Source: Cymbidium sinense
Taxonomy: Eukaryota; Streptophyta; Magnoliopsida; Asparagales; Orchidaceae
DNA: 64,000 bases
Direction: 5' to 3'
NCBI GenBank assembly: GCA_021442155.1
Contig: CM038228.1
Location: 84,026,114-84,090,113, forward strand
The notes under the pieces were generated by a model. It saw only the letters and a list, made by a program, of their open reading frames with translations. It ran no database searches and had not been told where the DNA came from. The position numbers were made by a program, and so were the translations under genes. This document shows, piece by piece, positions 24,830 through 36,884 of this stretch (its first letter is position 1; every line of letters starts with the position of its first letter).

Positions 24830-25830
24830 TAAGGGGATGATGTTATGGTTCATAGGAAGATAAATATTTTATATGTTTAAGAGACTAAATGGGATGGGGA
24901 GAGAAGAGAGATTGGTAATTTAGGTTTTAAGCTTTGGTATTCAAGTAAAAGTCGAATTAGAAATGATGTGATTATAGATGAAAGTTTGAATAATAATGTT
25001 ATAAATATTAATAGATGTGGAGATAAAATTATAACTTTAAAGATTATTGTTGATACTAAGATTATCAATGTTATAAGTATTTATGGTTCCTAAATAGGTT
25101 TGGATGTAAGTTTAAAAGAAAATTTTTGGAATGAATTAGAAAGATTAATACAAAAGATACCTCTTGATGAAAAAATATTTATTGGAGGAGATTAAAATGG
25201 ACAAGTTGGTAGAGTGGTAGAAGATTTTAAAAGTATTCAGGTGGTTATGAATTTGGAGTGATTAATGAAGAAAGTAAGACTATATTAGATTTTTTTTAGC
25301 ATGATTTTGTAGTTGCTAACACTTTATTTAAGAAAAGAGATGATATTACTTATAAAAATGGATCAAGTAAAATATAGATTGATTATTTTCGATAAGAAAA
25401 ATAGATGCTTAGATTGTAAAGATTGTAAGGTCATTCCAAGTGAAATTTTAAGTACCAACATCGATTGTTAGTTTTATATTTTAAGATGAAATATTAGAAG
25501 ATGAAAATTAATCAAATTACCATCTTAGAATTAGATGGGGAACTTAAAGAACACTAATAAAATATTTTAAGAACAAGCTACAAGAGGTTAGAATTTGAGA
25601 TTTTTTATAAGGAAGCTAATGTTATGTTGGACAAATTACAAGTGAAATTAAGCGCAAAAAATGTCTTTGAGAATCAAAAGGAAAAACTTTTAATAAAATA
25701 GTTAGTGGTGGTGTCGAATGTGCAATAAAAGATAAAATATAAAATATTATTATAAACTTGATTTAGATGTAAAACCGAGAATTGAGAAAATATAAAGTGG
25801 CATATAAAATTCTAAAAAGTAATATATAAT
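24830..25830 (+). pseudogene. RTE-type LINE endonuclease fragment (copy B)
   Basis: Translation with stops and frame changes follows the apurinic-type endonuclease of RTE-clade LINEs: ETKWDGERREIGN near 24885, GDKIITLKIIVDTK near 25020, INVISIYG near 25065, and IPLDEKIFIGGD-NGQVGR near 25160-25210. KTILDFF and the terminal FKKRDDITYKNGSS-x-IDYF stretch come near 25270-25390. It fades near 25800 in the linker before the reverse transcriptase, which is absent. An equally decayed copy lies at 58090-59080. Confidence 0.75.
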
Positions 25831-26429
25831 CTAAAAAATTTAACTCATTCCACAGGGAGAAACAAGGCTGACGTTCCACACCCTCCTCATAACCTCACGA
25901 TAGGGCATTTCTTTTAAAATAAGTATCATTAGAAATATAATTAGGCAATTAAGTATCATTAAAAAAATTTAGAAATAGGTATAATCACTAAGTAGGCGTA
26001 GCACGTCGAATGTGAAGTAAAGTTTGTGTAATGTGAAGCCTGCCCACCTTGATTAAATTTACCACACTTAGTGGGCGATTAGATCAGGATTTGCGGCTAA
26101 TGCCCACAATTTTCTTTTACATCGATTGGCTTTGAGCTCTTATGTTTCTGCTTTAGTTTTAGGTGTTCCATTTGCAAGTTTAAAGCCCTTATCGTCAATT
26201 ATAGAGATCAACCTTAGAGTCTGCAAGTTTTCATTTAAGTAGATCTAAAACATCTAAGAACAAATAAAAATTGATAGATAAAAACAAAATAGATTATTTA
26301 CAACTTTTCATTCCAAAAATCGAGTACAAGTATTTACATAAATGGATGATCCAAAAATAAAAATAAAATAGATTAGAATAAATGTAATATAGACACACAA
26401 ATAGACTATCCTAAACATCTAACGCCCTC

Positions 26430-28250
26430 ATTATGCATGGAATCGCACCACTCCCTGTGTGTAATCGGTGCGTGATGGGCGATCACGCAGCTGTTGGTGG
26501 TCCTCTAATGCAAGATCTTCGAAAGTCTGCGTCGGATAGTCCTATGACGGGAATATAGGTGGCTGTGACTCATACGTAGGCTAGTATGTAGAAGGACCTA
26601 GATCAGCATACATAGATGGACCTGGATCAGTATATGTAGATGGCCCGACGCTCCAATCATGGTATAGGACATCCTCCTCAGAGCTCCGATCGATCCCAAT
26701 ATGTACGCATAATCGCAAGTTTGCATAACACCTCATTCTCGATGGCTCCTCAGAGCTTGTGCTCATCCACACGGTGGAAGATGTCCCGAGTCGAGATGTG
26801 CTCCGATTATCTGAAAAAATAGTGTGAAATTAGCACGAGTAACATATTGAATTCAAATGAATACTTATGTTACGCTTACATATATACATCTAGTGCTCGG
26901 GATAGTAAGTGGTTGGAGGATCTATCGGGCCCGAAAATAGAGAAGCCCACGATCACGAACAATCACATGTCTTGGTTGATGGCGTCAATCCTCATCTTCA
27001 TCCAAGCCCTCAAAGAGGTAATCCCTTTGCTTCTCCCAAGCGATAATGTGCACCTGGTGGTAATCAACCCAGTCGACATTCATTTTTTCTCGACCATCGA
27101 CCCTTTTGAAACTAGGGTCAACTGGTGCCACATCTACTCTGGGTATGATCCCGAATTATCGCAACACTCGATCAGGTAAATTCCACTCCACCCTCTTCTA
27201 GCTGATCAGAGGGACTCGTGCTAACCATATATCGAAGCTCGAGCATGTATGTGATAGGCGTACTTGATCCACTTTCGGTCGCTCTAAATCACTGCACATA
27301 TTAAAATTATGTAAAATTAGAATATATGCTATTTGAATCAAAATGTACTCTGCAAGTCAACCTTAGTATGCAACAAGCCATCCAGCTCATTTCTATATAA
27401 TGCAATGTTCGCCATTAACATCTGAAGAACGTATCTCTTGTTCCACCTATGCACCCAACACACTTTAAACAAACATATAACCTAGAAATTTGAAAGTGCA
27501 GAGAGTAAAATATACCTCAACCGAATGGTGAGACCGTCAAGATCAGTCAGATATGACACATGTATGGTCGGCCTTCTCACATGAATATGCTCTCAAGACC
27601 ATATTTGTAGTAGGTGTAGGCCGCCAGCCATGTTGGCCCTGGTGGCCTAATCTACTCGTAGAGTTCTTTATAGAGGTGGGCGAGCGCTCCTTTTATAGCC
27701 ATCTTGAATGAATCTAGGTCTTAGAAGTAGAAGATATCAAGGTGGACCTCAAAACCGATGTATTGCGGTAAGAAACACCCAATAAGAAATAGAATGTAGG
27801 CACACAGGTGCCTAAAAAACTCCTCAATGCTCAGATGGGCGTATGACTCTCTGTAAAAAGACCACCTATGCCACCTCAGTGGCATGCATGTCTGCGCCGG
27901 TGCCTGGCCCATCCTGAAGGTCGACCTGATGTGTGGACTGATCGGGTCATGGTACATCACGTTTGGTATAGGATGTTGGCCCAATAACTTGTCGTCAGTC
28001 GGCCCAGCCCATCTCTTCCCTCACGATCACAATTGGGCCAATAATATGGCGGCCCATCAACACGTAAATCAAGATCATCGAATGTCTGAAGTGTTATAAT
28101 CATCTCACAATAGGTGGAAGGTGTTAGTTTGTGGAGACATCTCTCAACCAAGCGATGCGATGATTGATGCGGATGAAAGAAGGCAGCACCTCGCTCTTGC
28201 CTCATTGATGAATCTTCGCAAGTGATGGGTCACTCCTTGACATAAGCAAG
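26430..28250 (-). pseudogene. Plant mobile domain (PMD) protein, copy B
   Basis: Reading leftwards from 28200, translation follows the PMD of MAIN/MAIL1-like and transposon proteins: HQSSHRLVERCLHK, then TLQTFDDLDLRVDGPPYY near 28060-28110. LSIEEFFRHLCAYILFLIG near 27780-27830 comes next, then LAHLYKELYE near 27660. After a gap, WLARVPL near 27215, VEWNLPDRVLR near 27165-27195 and MNVDWVDYHQVHIIAWEK near 27040-27095. Conserved positions of the family (LVERW, T-x-TLQDV, L-x-GLPVDG-P, HLPDRVLRQFG) are recognisable. Stops, frameshifts and probable introns break it. PMD genes are known both as host genes involved in silencing and as parts of MULEs; here it lies downstream of a MULE transposase on the same strand. 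Confidence 0.75.
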
Positions 28251-28600
28251 TGGCGACCTCTAAACGATCTATGCAAAAAAAAAGATCGATCAGTCATTAA
28301 GCAAAATAAAATTTATGTAGGTGTAACGTAGAAGCATAAATTAAATATTACATAATGTCGTGAGCGACTCGTAGTCCATGTAGGGAGGCTATGGTAGGGT
28401 GGACCTCAATAGGTGGACATTGTGGGGTGCCTCCCTAAGCATGGCCCGACGCCTAACGGTGCGTGCTCCTCGACCATCGTATTGAAGAAAACAAATAGAG
28501 TCATGTTAGTAAATAATGAAAGGAAAACTATAGTGTAAAGTAAGGAAAAAAAAAATAAATCGCAACCTACAAGAAAAATCTAAGTAACATGTACTAAACA
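28251..28600 (-). other. Spacer between MULE transposase and PMD gene
   Basis: About 350 bp without recognised coding sequence, shared with copy C (61430-61790). It may hold 3' UTR or leader sequence of the two genes. Confidence 0.5.
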
Positions 28601-31060
28601 TATACATTTTATGCTAAAGTATCCACGACATACCTTCTACTATTAACATTGTGTGGGCACGATGACCTGTAGTGGCCAGCTGTCTTGCATAGACTGTAAG
28701 TTCTACAACTATTAGCTCTATTTTTATCCATTATATTTCTGTACCTGCTAGTACGAGGCCTACCTGACCTTCTACAAAAATTGGGTGGCTGTAATGCTAC
28801 TAATCCATGCTCTGCACTGAAAGATGAACACTTAAAATGGTCAAGAAAAGTTTGAAACTCATTTATGTATGTGAGCTTATAGATCAGTGTAATCTTGACA
28901 CACACATTAGGTGATTCAATCTTTTAAATCCCGACAACAACATGCGCATGACCAATGATATATGATCTTCTTATTACAAGCTGTAGTTACATTGACTATT
29001 ATCAAGCAAATCAACTCTAAATGATCGGCTCAAATACACGCATCTCCGAGTTGATGTTCACCCTTCAGAAATGTATGGCTTCCCTTTATTATATGTATGA
29101 AAATAGATAAGTTGGCCTCCTGTTGATGAGTTGCAGAGGCAAGTCTTTTCATGAACAATGCAACTAAGTTATAGTAAATAGCAGTAATTAGAGCCTGAAT
29201 CGGTAAACCACGAGCGGTTTCAGAACACCGTTAAAATATTTAGATGCATTAGTCATCATTGTACCATAACGCATTCCACCATCATGTACAAGTGACAACT
29301 TAATAGTCTCGAAGCCATTTTGTGATCCTTCACATTTTTAATATCTAACATGAAACGATTAAACTCACGAATATCATTAATGTTTCTTGTCATATACATC
29401 TTCTAGCATAGAAATTCAACATCACCAACTCCCAATCTACGTATCACCTTTTTAAAATTTTCATGCGTAGATGATGGCGATGTTTGTGAGCGATGGGAAA
29501 ACTTCTCTATACCCGTAACAAACCATATTTATCGATATTATGCACAAATCATGTCTAGCGGCAAGATATTATGTAAGCATATTAAGAACCACAACTTGGA
29601 ATCATGACTCGGACTACAACTGCAAGGCAAGTGGAAACAACCCATTGTTTCCATTTATTCTAACGATTAATAACATTACCGCGGTACTTTTAATAAAATG
29701 TACCTTGCTCAAAGACTGGGCGACAACTACCCTAGCCCATAATGGAAGGACCAAATGCCCAAAAAAGTTTTTGGAAGCGCTGTGTCTTCTTGCTAGATTG
29801 ATTGTACTAGGTAAAGTAGTACAAACTGATTCCATGTAAAAGTTGATTATCCTATAAGACTATTCCCAACTGCCAAAGATTGATTTTATTGCCTTACGCC
29901 ATCATCGCCTTCATATGAAAACTTTAACATTGCACTTTGACTCCATTCTACCTATAATCTCCCAGGTTTTGATCAATTTGATGCGATCACGTATATAATG
30001 AAATAAGCTATGAATTTTGAACTACACTGTTGATGATTGCATGCCCTAACTATATTGATACATCTATGATTTTTCTCAACTCTGGATATTCTCCAAGCAC
30101 CCCCTAAGCGTCTGCTGTTGTTACAATGCAAACGTCAATTACATAATTTGGTAGGACTATCATGGTGTAGACATGTAACCATATAGTTCTTTTGGTTAGG
30201 TCCTTTGGAATTGAACATTATTCACTATACACCACCCAATAATAGAAAGAAGACTCGCACTTGTGAAACACATACCTTCGATAAGGTCACGGGATTTCAA
30301 TATCGTATTATGATATTTTCATCATATGGACGTCAAGTAAATATCATTGTCTCACTCTCGTAATTTGACACATCCATATATACTGGTTTATGACAACATC
30401 GATTTTCACTATCAATATTCGGAGAGAATGACTTTTAAAAGATCGTCATTGGTTACATTCCCAATCGGTGGCTTCTAAGTGAACAATCATCATCATTGAT
30501 ATCACGTCACTTGAACCACTGCTCATAATCTGATACTCAACATCGCCTGCATCACTCTGCGGCATATACGGTTCTTCCGAACGATAAATAATATCATCGC
30601 TGCCACATAAGTCATAAGCAGGATGACACATACAGTTAAACTTATTAAAGTAAGGAGAGGGAATTAAATATTACAAGTATAAATAGGGAAATGATGACAA
30701 GGTATTACCTGGGAATCAATTCATCAAATCTGCTCTGTGTTGCCACAAGTACATGTGCGGTGAAATCCTGTGTATGCATCATTGGTATATCCACCTTATT
30801 ACGGATCGGTGATGTGGATGCAACATTAGCATCCTCCACTTCCACATACAACACTAATATCTGACGGGAAGCTTTGGATGTAACACATAAACTTCATCGC
30901 CGGATATAACAACTTATCGTTACCCATCGGATAACGTAAGACGATTGTGTGGCCTCAATCAATGCAAGGTTCTCATAATTCTTTGTTTTTAATGGGTGTT
31001 GTCATAACCTTAACGGATGATTCACATAACTTAAACAATTGCTCGTCGATCTTAGTTCCT
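28600..31060 (-). pseudogene. MULE transposase (MURA-like), copy B
   Basis: From the N-terminus (high coordinates): IEATQSSYVIRWVTI and VEVEDANVASTSPI near 30800-30970 resemble the N-terminal region of plant MURA-like proteins. The MULE catalytic domain is recognisable near 29614-29720 as LLIVRINGNNGLFPLALQL (family: L-x-A-x-x-DGNN-x-x-PIAF). The C-terminal zinc knuckle near 28650-28710 reads CKTAGHYRSSC after a basic RPRTSRYRN stretch, with one expected Cys replaced by Tyr. Many stops show it is dead. Confidence 0.75.
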
Positions 31061-31850
31061 CCATAGAAAAGGATCGTGAATCAAATTCTACTCATTCTTG
31101 TAGACAAACTACATAAATTATAAGAAATTTAAATCAATGACACATTATACAAACACCGCCATCTAACGTGACTACAACTATGAGCTCTAAGCTTATAGGC
31201 CAACGCAACTCAAACCAACTCATATCTTTCAAAATTATGTCGTACAACTTAAATAATACTATACTCGACCATCTTATCACGAACTAACTAACAAAAAACA
31301 TACAAATCAAATTCAATAAAATTCTAATTATAAAACTCTAATCCACATACTCTATTAGTTTATAAATGAAAAGAAATATAGATTCTAGTGTGTTGATGAA
31401 GAACTGGGATTATGTAAAAAGATACCGCGCGAAACTTCCCGAACAAATGGATCCGTCGAATAATCCGAAGCTAATGTTGGCTTCAACGCGCTAGATGGAG
31501 AGGAAATCATCAACGCCGTGGATGCTCGGAAGAAAATGAGTTGCTTTTGGCTAGAAGGAGAAAAGCGAATAATCTGCGTGTGGAGCAATCGACTGCCGAA
31601 GCGAGATGAAGAGGACCGTGCTCGAAGAAAACCGGTCGGCTCGCAGGAAGGCGTCGGATGCTTGTCGAGGGCAGCGAAGGAAAGAATAGGTGTCGGTCGA
31701 TGCGATTTCTTTATCCTACATAGTCAGCGACTGACTGCACATTATCATGATAATTTTATGCCACATTCATTTTGATGTGACTATCTAGTTGTCTACTTAG
31801 TAACCGATTATATATATTTTTAAATTTTTTTTAATTATACTTATTAAAAA
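31061..31850. other. 5' flank of the PMD-MULE and spacer
   Basis: About 330 bp of AT-rich DNA, then a GC-richer stretch at 31390-31730 without recognisable protein. It is the likely upstream and terminal region of the MULE. It contains the palindromic gtcagcgactgac at 31723-31735. Confidence 0.4.
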
Positions 31851-32542
31851 AAATCCGACGCGATAATGGTCAGCATATTCAGGCTCCACCTCATAGAAGC
31901 TGTTCATCACCGTTCCGTAGCTCCTCGATCCTACCTCCTTTGCCTCATTAATTATCTCCAAAAAGAAATCAAATGGCGTTCCTGCTAATTTTTTGAAGTC
32001 AAAGACTTGGTTTTTTAACATCTCTATTCGGTGAGGGAGGCCGGGGAGGACGAAGGAATCTGCCTCATCCACCAGCGGCTGGCAGCGGCCTCGGTTGCAC
32101 ACAGTGCGAAGTTGTTGGTGCCGTGGAAGACGAGCCGCGGAATACCTCTCGCGGCAGCAAGATGGTACGTCCACGGCAAGAATATGTCGGTGACGACGCA
32201 GTCGCCTATCTTCGAGCGCGGAGTCAAAAGGGTGGCCGAGGGAGGCGACGGCTTCGAAGAAGTTGATGCGTTGGTGGTCGGAGAGGATGAAGGAACAGTT
32301 CTCGCATCCCTCATGGAGGCCGAAGTCGGCCGCGGGGAATGGGACAATGTGAAGATGGACGGAGTCGTCGATGGGCTTAATTTTTAAATTAGCCTTAACT
32401 AAAAAATGTAATTAGCTAATTTATTCGTTAAAAAAAAATTTAAAAATAGTCCAGTCGTCCGATCAGCAAACGACGGGCGCTGACTAGACTAAGTCATAAA
32501 TAATTTTTTTTTAAAAAAATTAACATGGTGCAGGAACGTCTT

Positions 32543-32572
32543 CCTCTCTTTCTCTCTCTCTCTCTCTCTCTT
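32543..32572. repeat. (CT)n tract at inner edge of left arm
   Basis: A run of tctctctctctctc. The right arm has the matching gagagagaga at 34141-34150. Confidence 0.9.
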
Positions 32573-33365
32573 CGTTATAAAAACTAAAATATAATTTTTT
32601 ATAAATATTTTTTATAAAATATTTAATAACTAAATATTTATTTATTTAGTTATTAATTAATTTATTTATATATATATATATATAATTAAATATATCATTT
32701 AAAAATATTTTTAATTATATATATAAATTTATAAATTTATTTAATAATTTTTTTTATTAATTATATATTTATTTAAATATATAAATTAATTTTTGATATA
32801 ATTTACTTAAAAATATATAAATAAATAATTTTTAATAAATAAATAAATTATATAAATATTTAGTTATTTATATATTTATAAAATATTTAGTTATTTATAT
32901 ATTTAAATTATATAAATATTTTAAAGTTATAAAATAATTTAAAATATTTAAAATATATAATTTAAAAGTAATTTTTTATAAAATATTTTAATTATATATA
33001 TATATATATATTTATATAAGTCCATAATAATAATAATAATAAATATAAAAATATAAAATATAAAAAAATAAATAAATAAATAATTTTTAATAAATAAATA
33101 AAGAAAGGAATAAATATATAATAAATAAATAAATAAATATATAAATAACTAAATATTTTATAAATATATAAATAACTAAATATTTATATAATTTAAATTT
33201 ATTTATTTATTTGTTAACTAATATATATTTTAAATAAATAAATAACTAATTAAAATATATATATAAAATAATTATTATTTATTTATATATTTTAAATATT
33301 TTAAATTATTTATATAACTTAAAATATTTATATAATTTAAATATATAAATATCTAAATAAATATA

Positions 33366-33406
<41 letters not shown>

Positions 33407-33864
33407 TATTTATTAAAAATTTATTTATATATTTTAAATATTTTTAAATTATATATTAACACAAATTAATAAAATTAAATATTTTAAATAATTATATTAA
33501 TTAATAAAAATTATTAAATAAATTTATAAATTTATATATATAATTAAAAATATTTTAAATTATATATTTAATTATATATATATATAAATAAAAAAAATTA
33601 ATAACTAAATAAATATATTTAGTTATTAAATATTTTATAAAAATATTTTTAAATTATATATTTTAAATATTTTAAATAATTATATTAATTAAAAAAAATT
33701 AATAAAACGACTTTTACTCTCTCTTTCTCCGTGATTAAATCATCAAAATTTTTTTTTACAATATTCAAATGTAATCTCACTCTCAATGACCATTATCCTA
33801 TTTTCATAAAAAATTTTCAAAACAAATAATTAACATTGTCATTTTAAAATTTTTTCCTAAATAT

Positions 33865-33928
<64 letters not shown>

Positions 33929-34134
33929 AAACATAAAATAAAATATTTTATATACATAATATTTTTTAATAATTATAAATTTAAATACCCATATAATATA
34001 TTAATTAATTTAAATTATTTTAATTAATTTGAATTATTTTGATTTCATATTAATAATCATATAATATATTAATATTTTGAAAAGTCTTTCATTTCTAAAA
34101 GTTCCAGCTTTTCAGTTTTTAATTTTATTATTAT
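32573..34134. repeat. AT-only core of the inverted-repeat element
   Basis: Almost only A and T, built of variants of atatatttaaat and aaataaataaat, with (TA)n at about 33369-33399 and 33870-33925. Nothing coding. Confidence 0.9.
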
Positions 34135-34469
34135 AATGAAGAGAGAGAGACGTTACCTGTGCCATATTAACTTTTTAAAAAAAAATATTTATGCATCAGT
34201 CGCCCAGTCAGCGAACGACTGGAACTATTTTTAATTTTTTTTTTAAAATAAATTAATTAACAAATTATATTTTTAATTAGGACTAATTTAAAAATTAAAC
34301 CTCATCTATAATAGGACAAATGATGTTGGCATTGACAATGCTGAATGATGATCCCCGCAAAAGAAAAGCACCATATCAACCGCATGTGGCCCTGCGCTAT
34401 GACAGGGAAGAAAAGCATGTGGAGACGGTTGGCTTCAGATCCCATGGCTGGAGAGCTACAAACGCTGAG

Positions 34470-36222
34470 TTTTTTTTTTTTTTTTTTTTGAAAAAATATG
34501 AGAGGCTAAGCTCAATTCATTCCAGAAAAGAGTTAATTACATATAAAACAAAAGAAGACTATAGGGAATAAAAACAAAACCAGAAAGAGAATTAACAATA
34601 GATTGACCATTCAGGACTCAGAGAAAAGAGGAGAGCCAAAACTACTCAAAAACTTCCAGCTTAAAGCAAACCCAGTTAAAATGAGCATAAAGAGGATTCC
34701 TCCGGCATCCACCTTGCCATCCAAGCTTCCTATATGGAATAGACTGGGAGTTAACCCGAGTAACATACATGTATAGATGTTCCAGGATAGACGGTTGCAG
34801 GGAGGTCGCTAGGGAGGAGAAACAACTGGAATTGTAGTCAATTGGCTTCAGCAAAAAGATAGTAAAGAAATGGTCATCATCGTCCTGGTCAAACTTATTT
34901 GTTAGTCCCCTTTCTATGAAGAAATATGTAAAGAGCACCATTCAGTATGAGAGAAGAAAACCAAGGGAAAGAGCCGTTATGTTTCAGTAAACCTCCATGA
35001 GTCCATTATAGCCCGAACTGGATCCGACCAGCTAGCTTTGAACTTCCATCTTCTAAGTCGAAATCCAATTTGAGTTTTGATACGGGAAATGACACTAGAG
35101 GGAGTGGACTCCACCTGTGATGAATTCTGATATTTCTTTCCTTCCAGATATGGTAAACTGTCATGGCCATGATTAAATAGCTTAGCCTGGCTATGGCTTT
35201 GTGCTCAAGAGTAGAGAGGGTGCTAAGTACTTGGTTAACTATCATGTTTAGGAGAAGAAAAGAGCCGTTAGGCAGAAGTTTCCTTATCAGGGACATAGAG
35301 AATGCACATTCAAAAAACAAGTGAGAATGAGTTTCTATTTCTTCTTTACAAAGACAGCATATGGAGTTAAAACCAATCCCTCTAGCACATAGCACGTCTG
35401 AAGTTTTGAGACCTCCAAGCACAGCCAACCAGCAATACAGAGCCTGATTTATAGCCAATCCCTTGAACCATACTTCATCATGCCAATTAACTTTAGGAAG
35501 GTGTTCAAAAAGAGAAAGTTTGATGAGTCTAGCTGTGATAACCTTTTGACCTCTCCAGCAAGTCAAGTCAATTGCATTACAGGCTGAAATTTTGCTTATA
35601 ATGTCAAAACAAGCTGGGAATAGAGAGCTGAAGGTATTGGGAAGAGCCCAGTTTCCATTAGAGAGGAAAGCATTTAGTTTGGTGAAGGGGTTAAGGTTTA
35701 AAGCAGAAATGCAGTGTTGTCTCAATCGATCCACCAGAGAAAGACCCTCACACCAAGGGTAAAAAAAAAGGAATAAGTTGAGTTAGTGCCTACGTTGAGT
35801 TGGAAGTTGACTTTATACCTTGAGGCATAGGAAGATAATTCTTTCCATTGTGAGGATGGCCTGGAGGGAAGCTTATTCCATAAAGAGCAGTATTTGTTAA
35901 AGAGCCATGTAGCCAGAGGAGAGGGTTCATTTAAGAGCCTTAGAATAATTTTTACCTTACTGATAGAGTACAATGTGGAACTGGAGGTAAGACTGGATCC
36001 CCCATGGATTCTAGGAAGTGTAGCATTGTTCCAAGAGATGATTTGAAGCTTGTTCTTTTCCCCACCATGGAAGAAGAAGTTAGATGTGATAGAGTTGAGC
36101 TTCTTTAGCACACCTTTAGGACAAGTAATAGATCTGAACCAGTAGGATAAAAGGCCATTTATAGAGGATCGAATTAGTTGATATTGACCCTCTATGGAAA
36201 GTAACTTATTCTTCCACCCTGC
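34470..36222 (-). mobile_element. 5'-truncated L1 LINE (fragment 2) in UGT upstream region
   Basis: The 20-T tract at 34470-34489 is the tail of a minus-strand L1. The 3' UTR extends to about 35005, then ORF2. On the left it abuts UGT leader sequence (gagagctac) and on the right sequence homologous to the flank of the second UGT copy (ctccaaaa, near 36233 and 55352). Both sides therefore derive from one UGT locus. It breaks off inside the RT thumb at about 36222. No clear TSD. Confidence 0.85.
35006..36222 (-). pseudogene. L1 ORF2 C-terminal part (fragment 2)
   Basis: Reading leftwards from 36222: LAGWKNKLLS, then a connecting region (NSITSNFFFHGGEKNKLQII near 36050). A frame change near 35725 leads into zf-RVT with WFKGLAINQALYCW near 35450 and CCLCKEEIETHSHLFFEC near 35320. 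All four zinc-ligand positions look intact here, unlike in the full-length L1. A long open stretch of 242 codons suggests this is a fairly recent insertion. Confidence 0.85.
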
Positions 36223-36370
36223 TAAATTTTACTCCAAAATGTGGGGTTGGAGGCCCATTACATCGTTCAATTAATACTGAAAAGTCCAAAAGGACACTGC
36301 TTTTACAATATCTGAAGCTATCGTTATCGCTGACGGACGAACAGTTAGCGTCTTCTGCAAGAAAACCAGG
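36223..36370 (-). other. Upstream flank of UGT copy 1, displaced by L1
   Basis: Sequence from ctccaaaa through the cgttatcgctgacggac stretch is homologous to 55345-55475 upstream of UGT copy 2. It is therefore the old 5' flank of the UGT gene on the far side of the L1. Confidence 0.75.
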
Positions 36371-36816
36371 TAATTAGTGCGATACCATGAGTTTAGCTCC
36401 TGTAGTACACGAATATATTAATATATTTTTACTTAACTTTCTTCAATTATTAAAAAAAAATTAAAGATAAAATATTAAATATTTAGATAGAGGATCTCAA
36501 ATATATGATAATTTTTTTTTTAAAATTTGATAATCCACGAAATTAGATAAATTTTAACTATAGTGAAAACTCAACGCTCGTTGTCACGAAATGCATGTTT
36601 AACAGATTATATTTAATTAAATAATTTATATATATTTAATATATATAATATATGTTTTAATTATTTAATATTTTTAAAATATATATATTAAAAAAATATC
36701 TAACTTAATAGCAGACGAGCGTTACTGCTGTGAAACATGTCAGAATGTGACGCAATTCGTTGTCTGCTTGTCTAGCATAGTCGTACAAAACAATTAATGA
36801 ATTTTATAATGTAAGA

Positions 36817-36821
<5 letters not shown>
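36371..36821. other. AT-rich spacer, nothing recognised
   Basis: No coding or repeat relation seen. Confidence 0.4.

Positions 36822-36883
<62 letters not shown>
36822..36883. repeat. (TA)n microsatellite
   Basis: About 31 TA units. Confidence 0.95.

Positions 36884-36884
<1 letters not shown>

Larger units (their letters stand above)
16210..29990. repeat. Duplicated block, copy B
   Basis: Apart from the 6.14-kb retrotransposon at 18131-24272, this interval is collinear with 55640-63168 (copy C). It covers a copia gag remnant, an uncoded stretch, an RTE-LINE endonuclease fragment, the PMD gene and most of a MULE transposase. C differs by substitutions and many small gaps. B continues to the right with the N-terminal part of the transposase, which C lacks. 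The shared order of unrelated elements indicates duplication of a composite block rather than separate insertions. Confidence 0.8.
25975..31812 (-). mobile_element. PMD-bearing Mutator-like element (copy B)
   Basis: Two decayed genes on the minus strand, a MULE transposase (about 31060-28600) followed by a plant mobile domain gene (about 28250-26430), are flanked by AT-rich DNA. The proposed ends share a weak inverted similarity: tataatcactaagtagg near 25980 and, reversed, tataatcggttactaagtag near 31812. No 9-bp TSD was found, so the limits are tentative. The same two-gene set recurs in copy C. Confidence 0.55.
32374..34310. mobile_element. Inverted-repeat element with AT-rich core inside the UGT pseudogene
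   Basis: The arms 32374-32575 and 34135-34310 are reverse complements of each other with scattered differences. Both carry the outer taatttttaaattag, the tract aaatagt-ccagtcg, a GC-rich hairpin motif and a GA/CT-rich inner edge. Between them lies ~1.55 kb of almost pure A and T with no open frame. The element separates codons of the UGT gene, so it is an insertion. No transposase is present, so it is a non-autonomous DNA element or foldback element. I found no clear TSD. Confidence 0.75.
31855..34445 (-). pseudogene. UGT73-like glycosyltransferase, interrupted (copy 1)
   Basis: The start codon is at 34445-34443: MGSEANRLHMLFFPVIAQGH, the typical beginning of a plant UGT73 enzyme, which transfers sugar from UDP-sugar to small molecules. 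A frameshift after GHM still leaves VDM. Coding sequence then stops at the inverted-repeat element (32374-34310) and resumes at 32370 with [19 protein letters not shown]. This is followed, after another frameshift, by [36 protein letters not shown] and MNSFYEVEPEYADHYR near 31865. The UDP-sugar binding PSPG box and the whole C-terminal half are absent. A second copy lies at 54840-55335. Confidence 0.85.

Noticed and set aside
31518..31775. 85-codon plus-strand frame as a small gene
   Set aside because: No family recognised, it lies at the likely end of a MULE, and the opposite strand is equally open.
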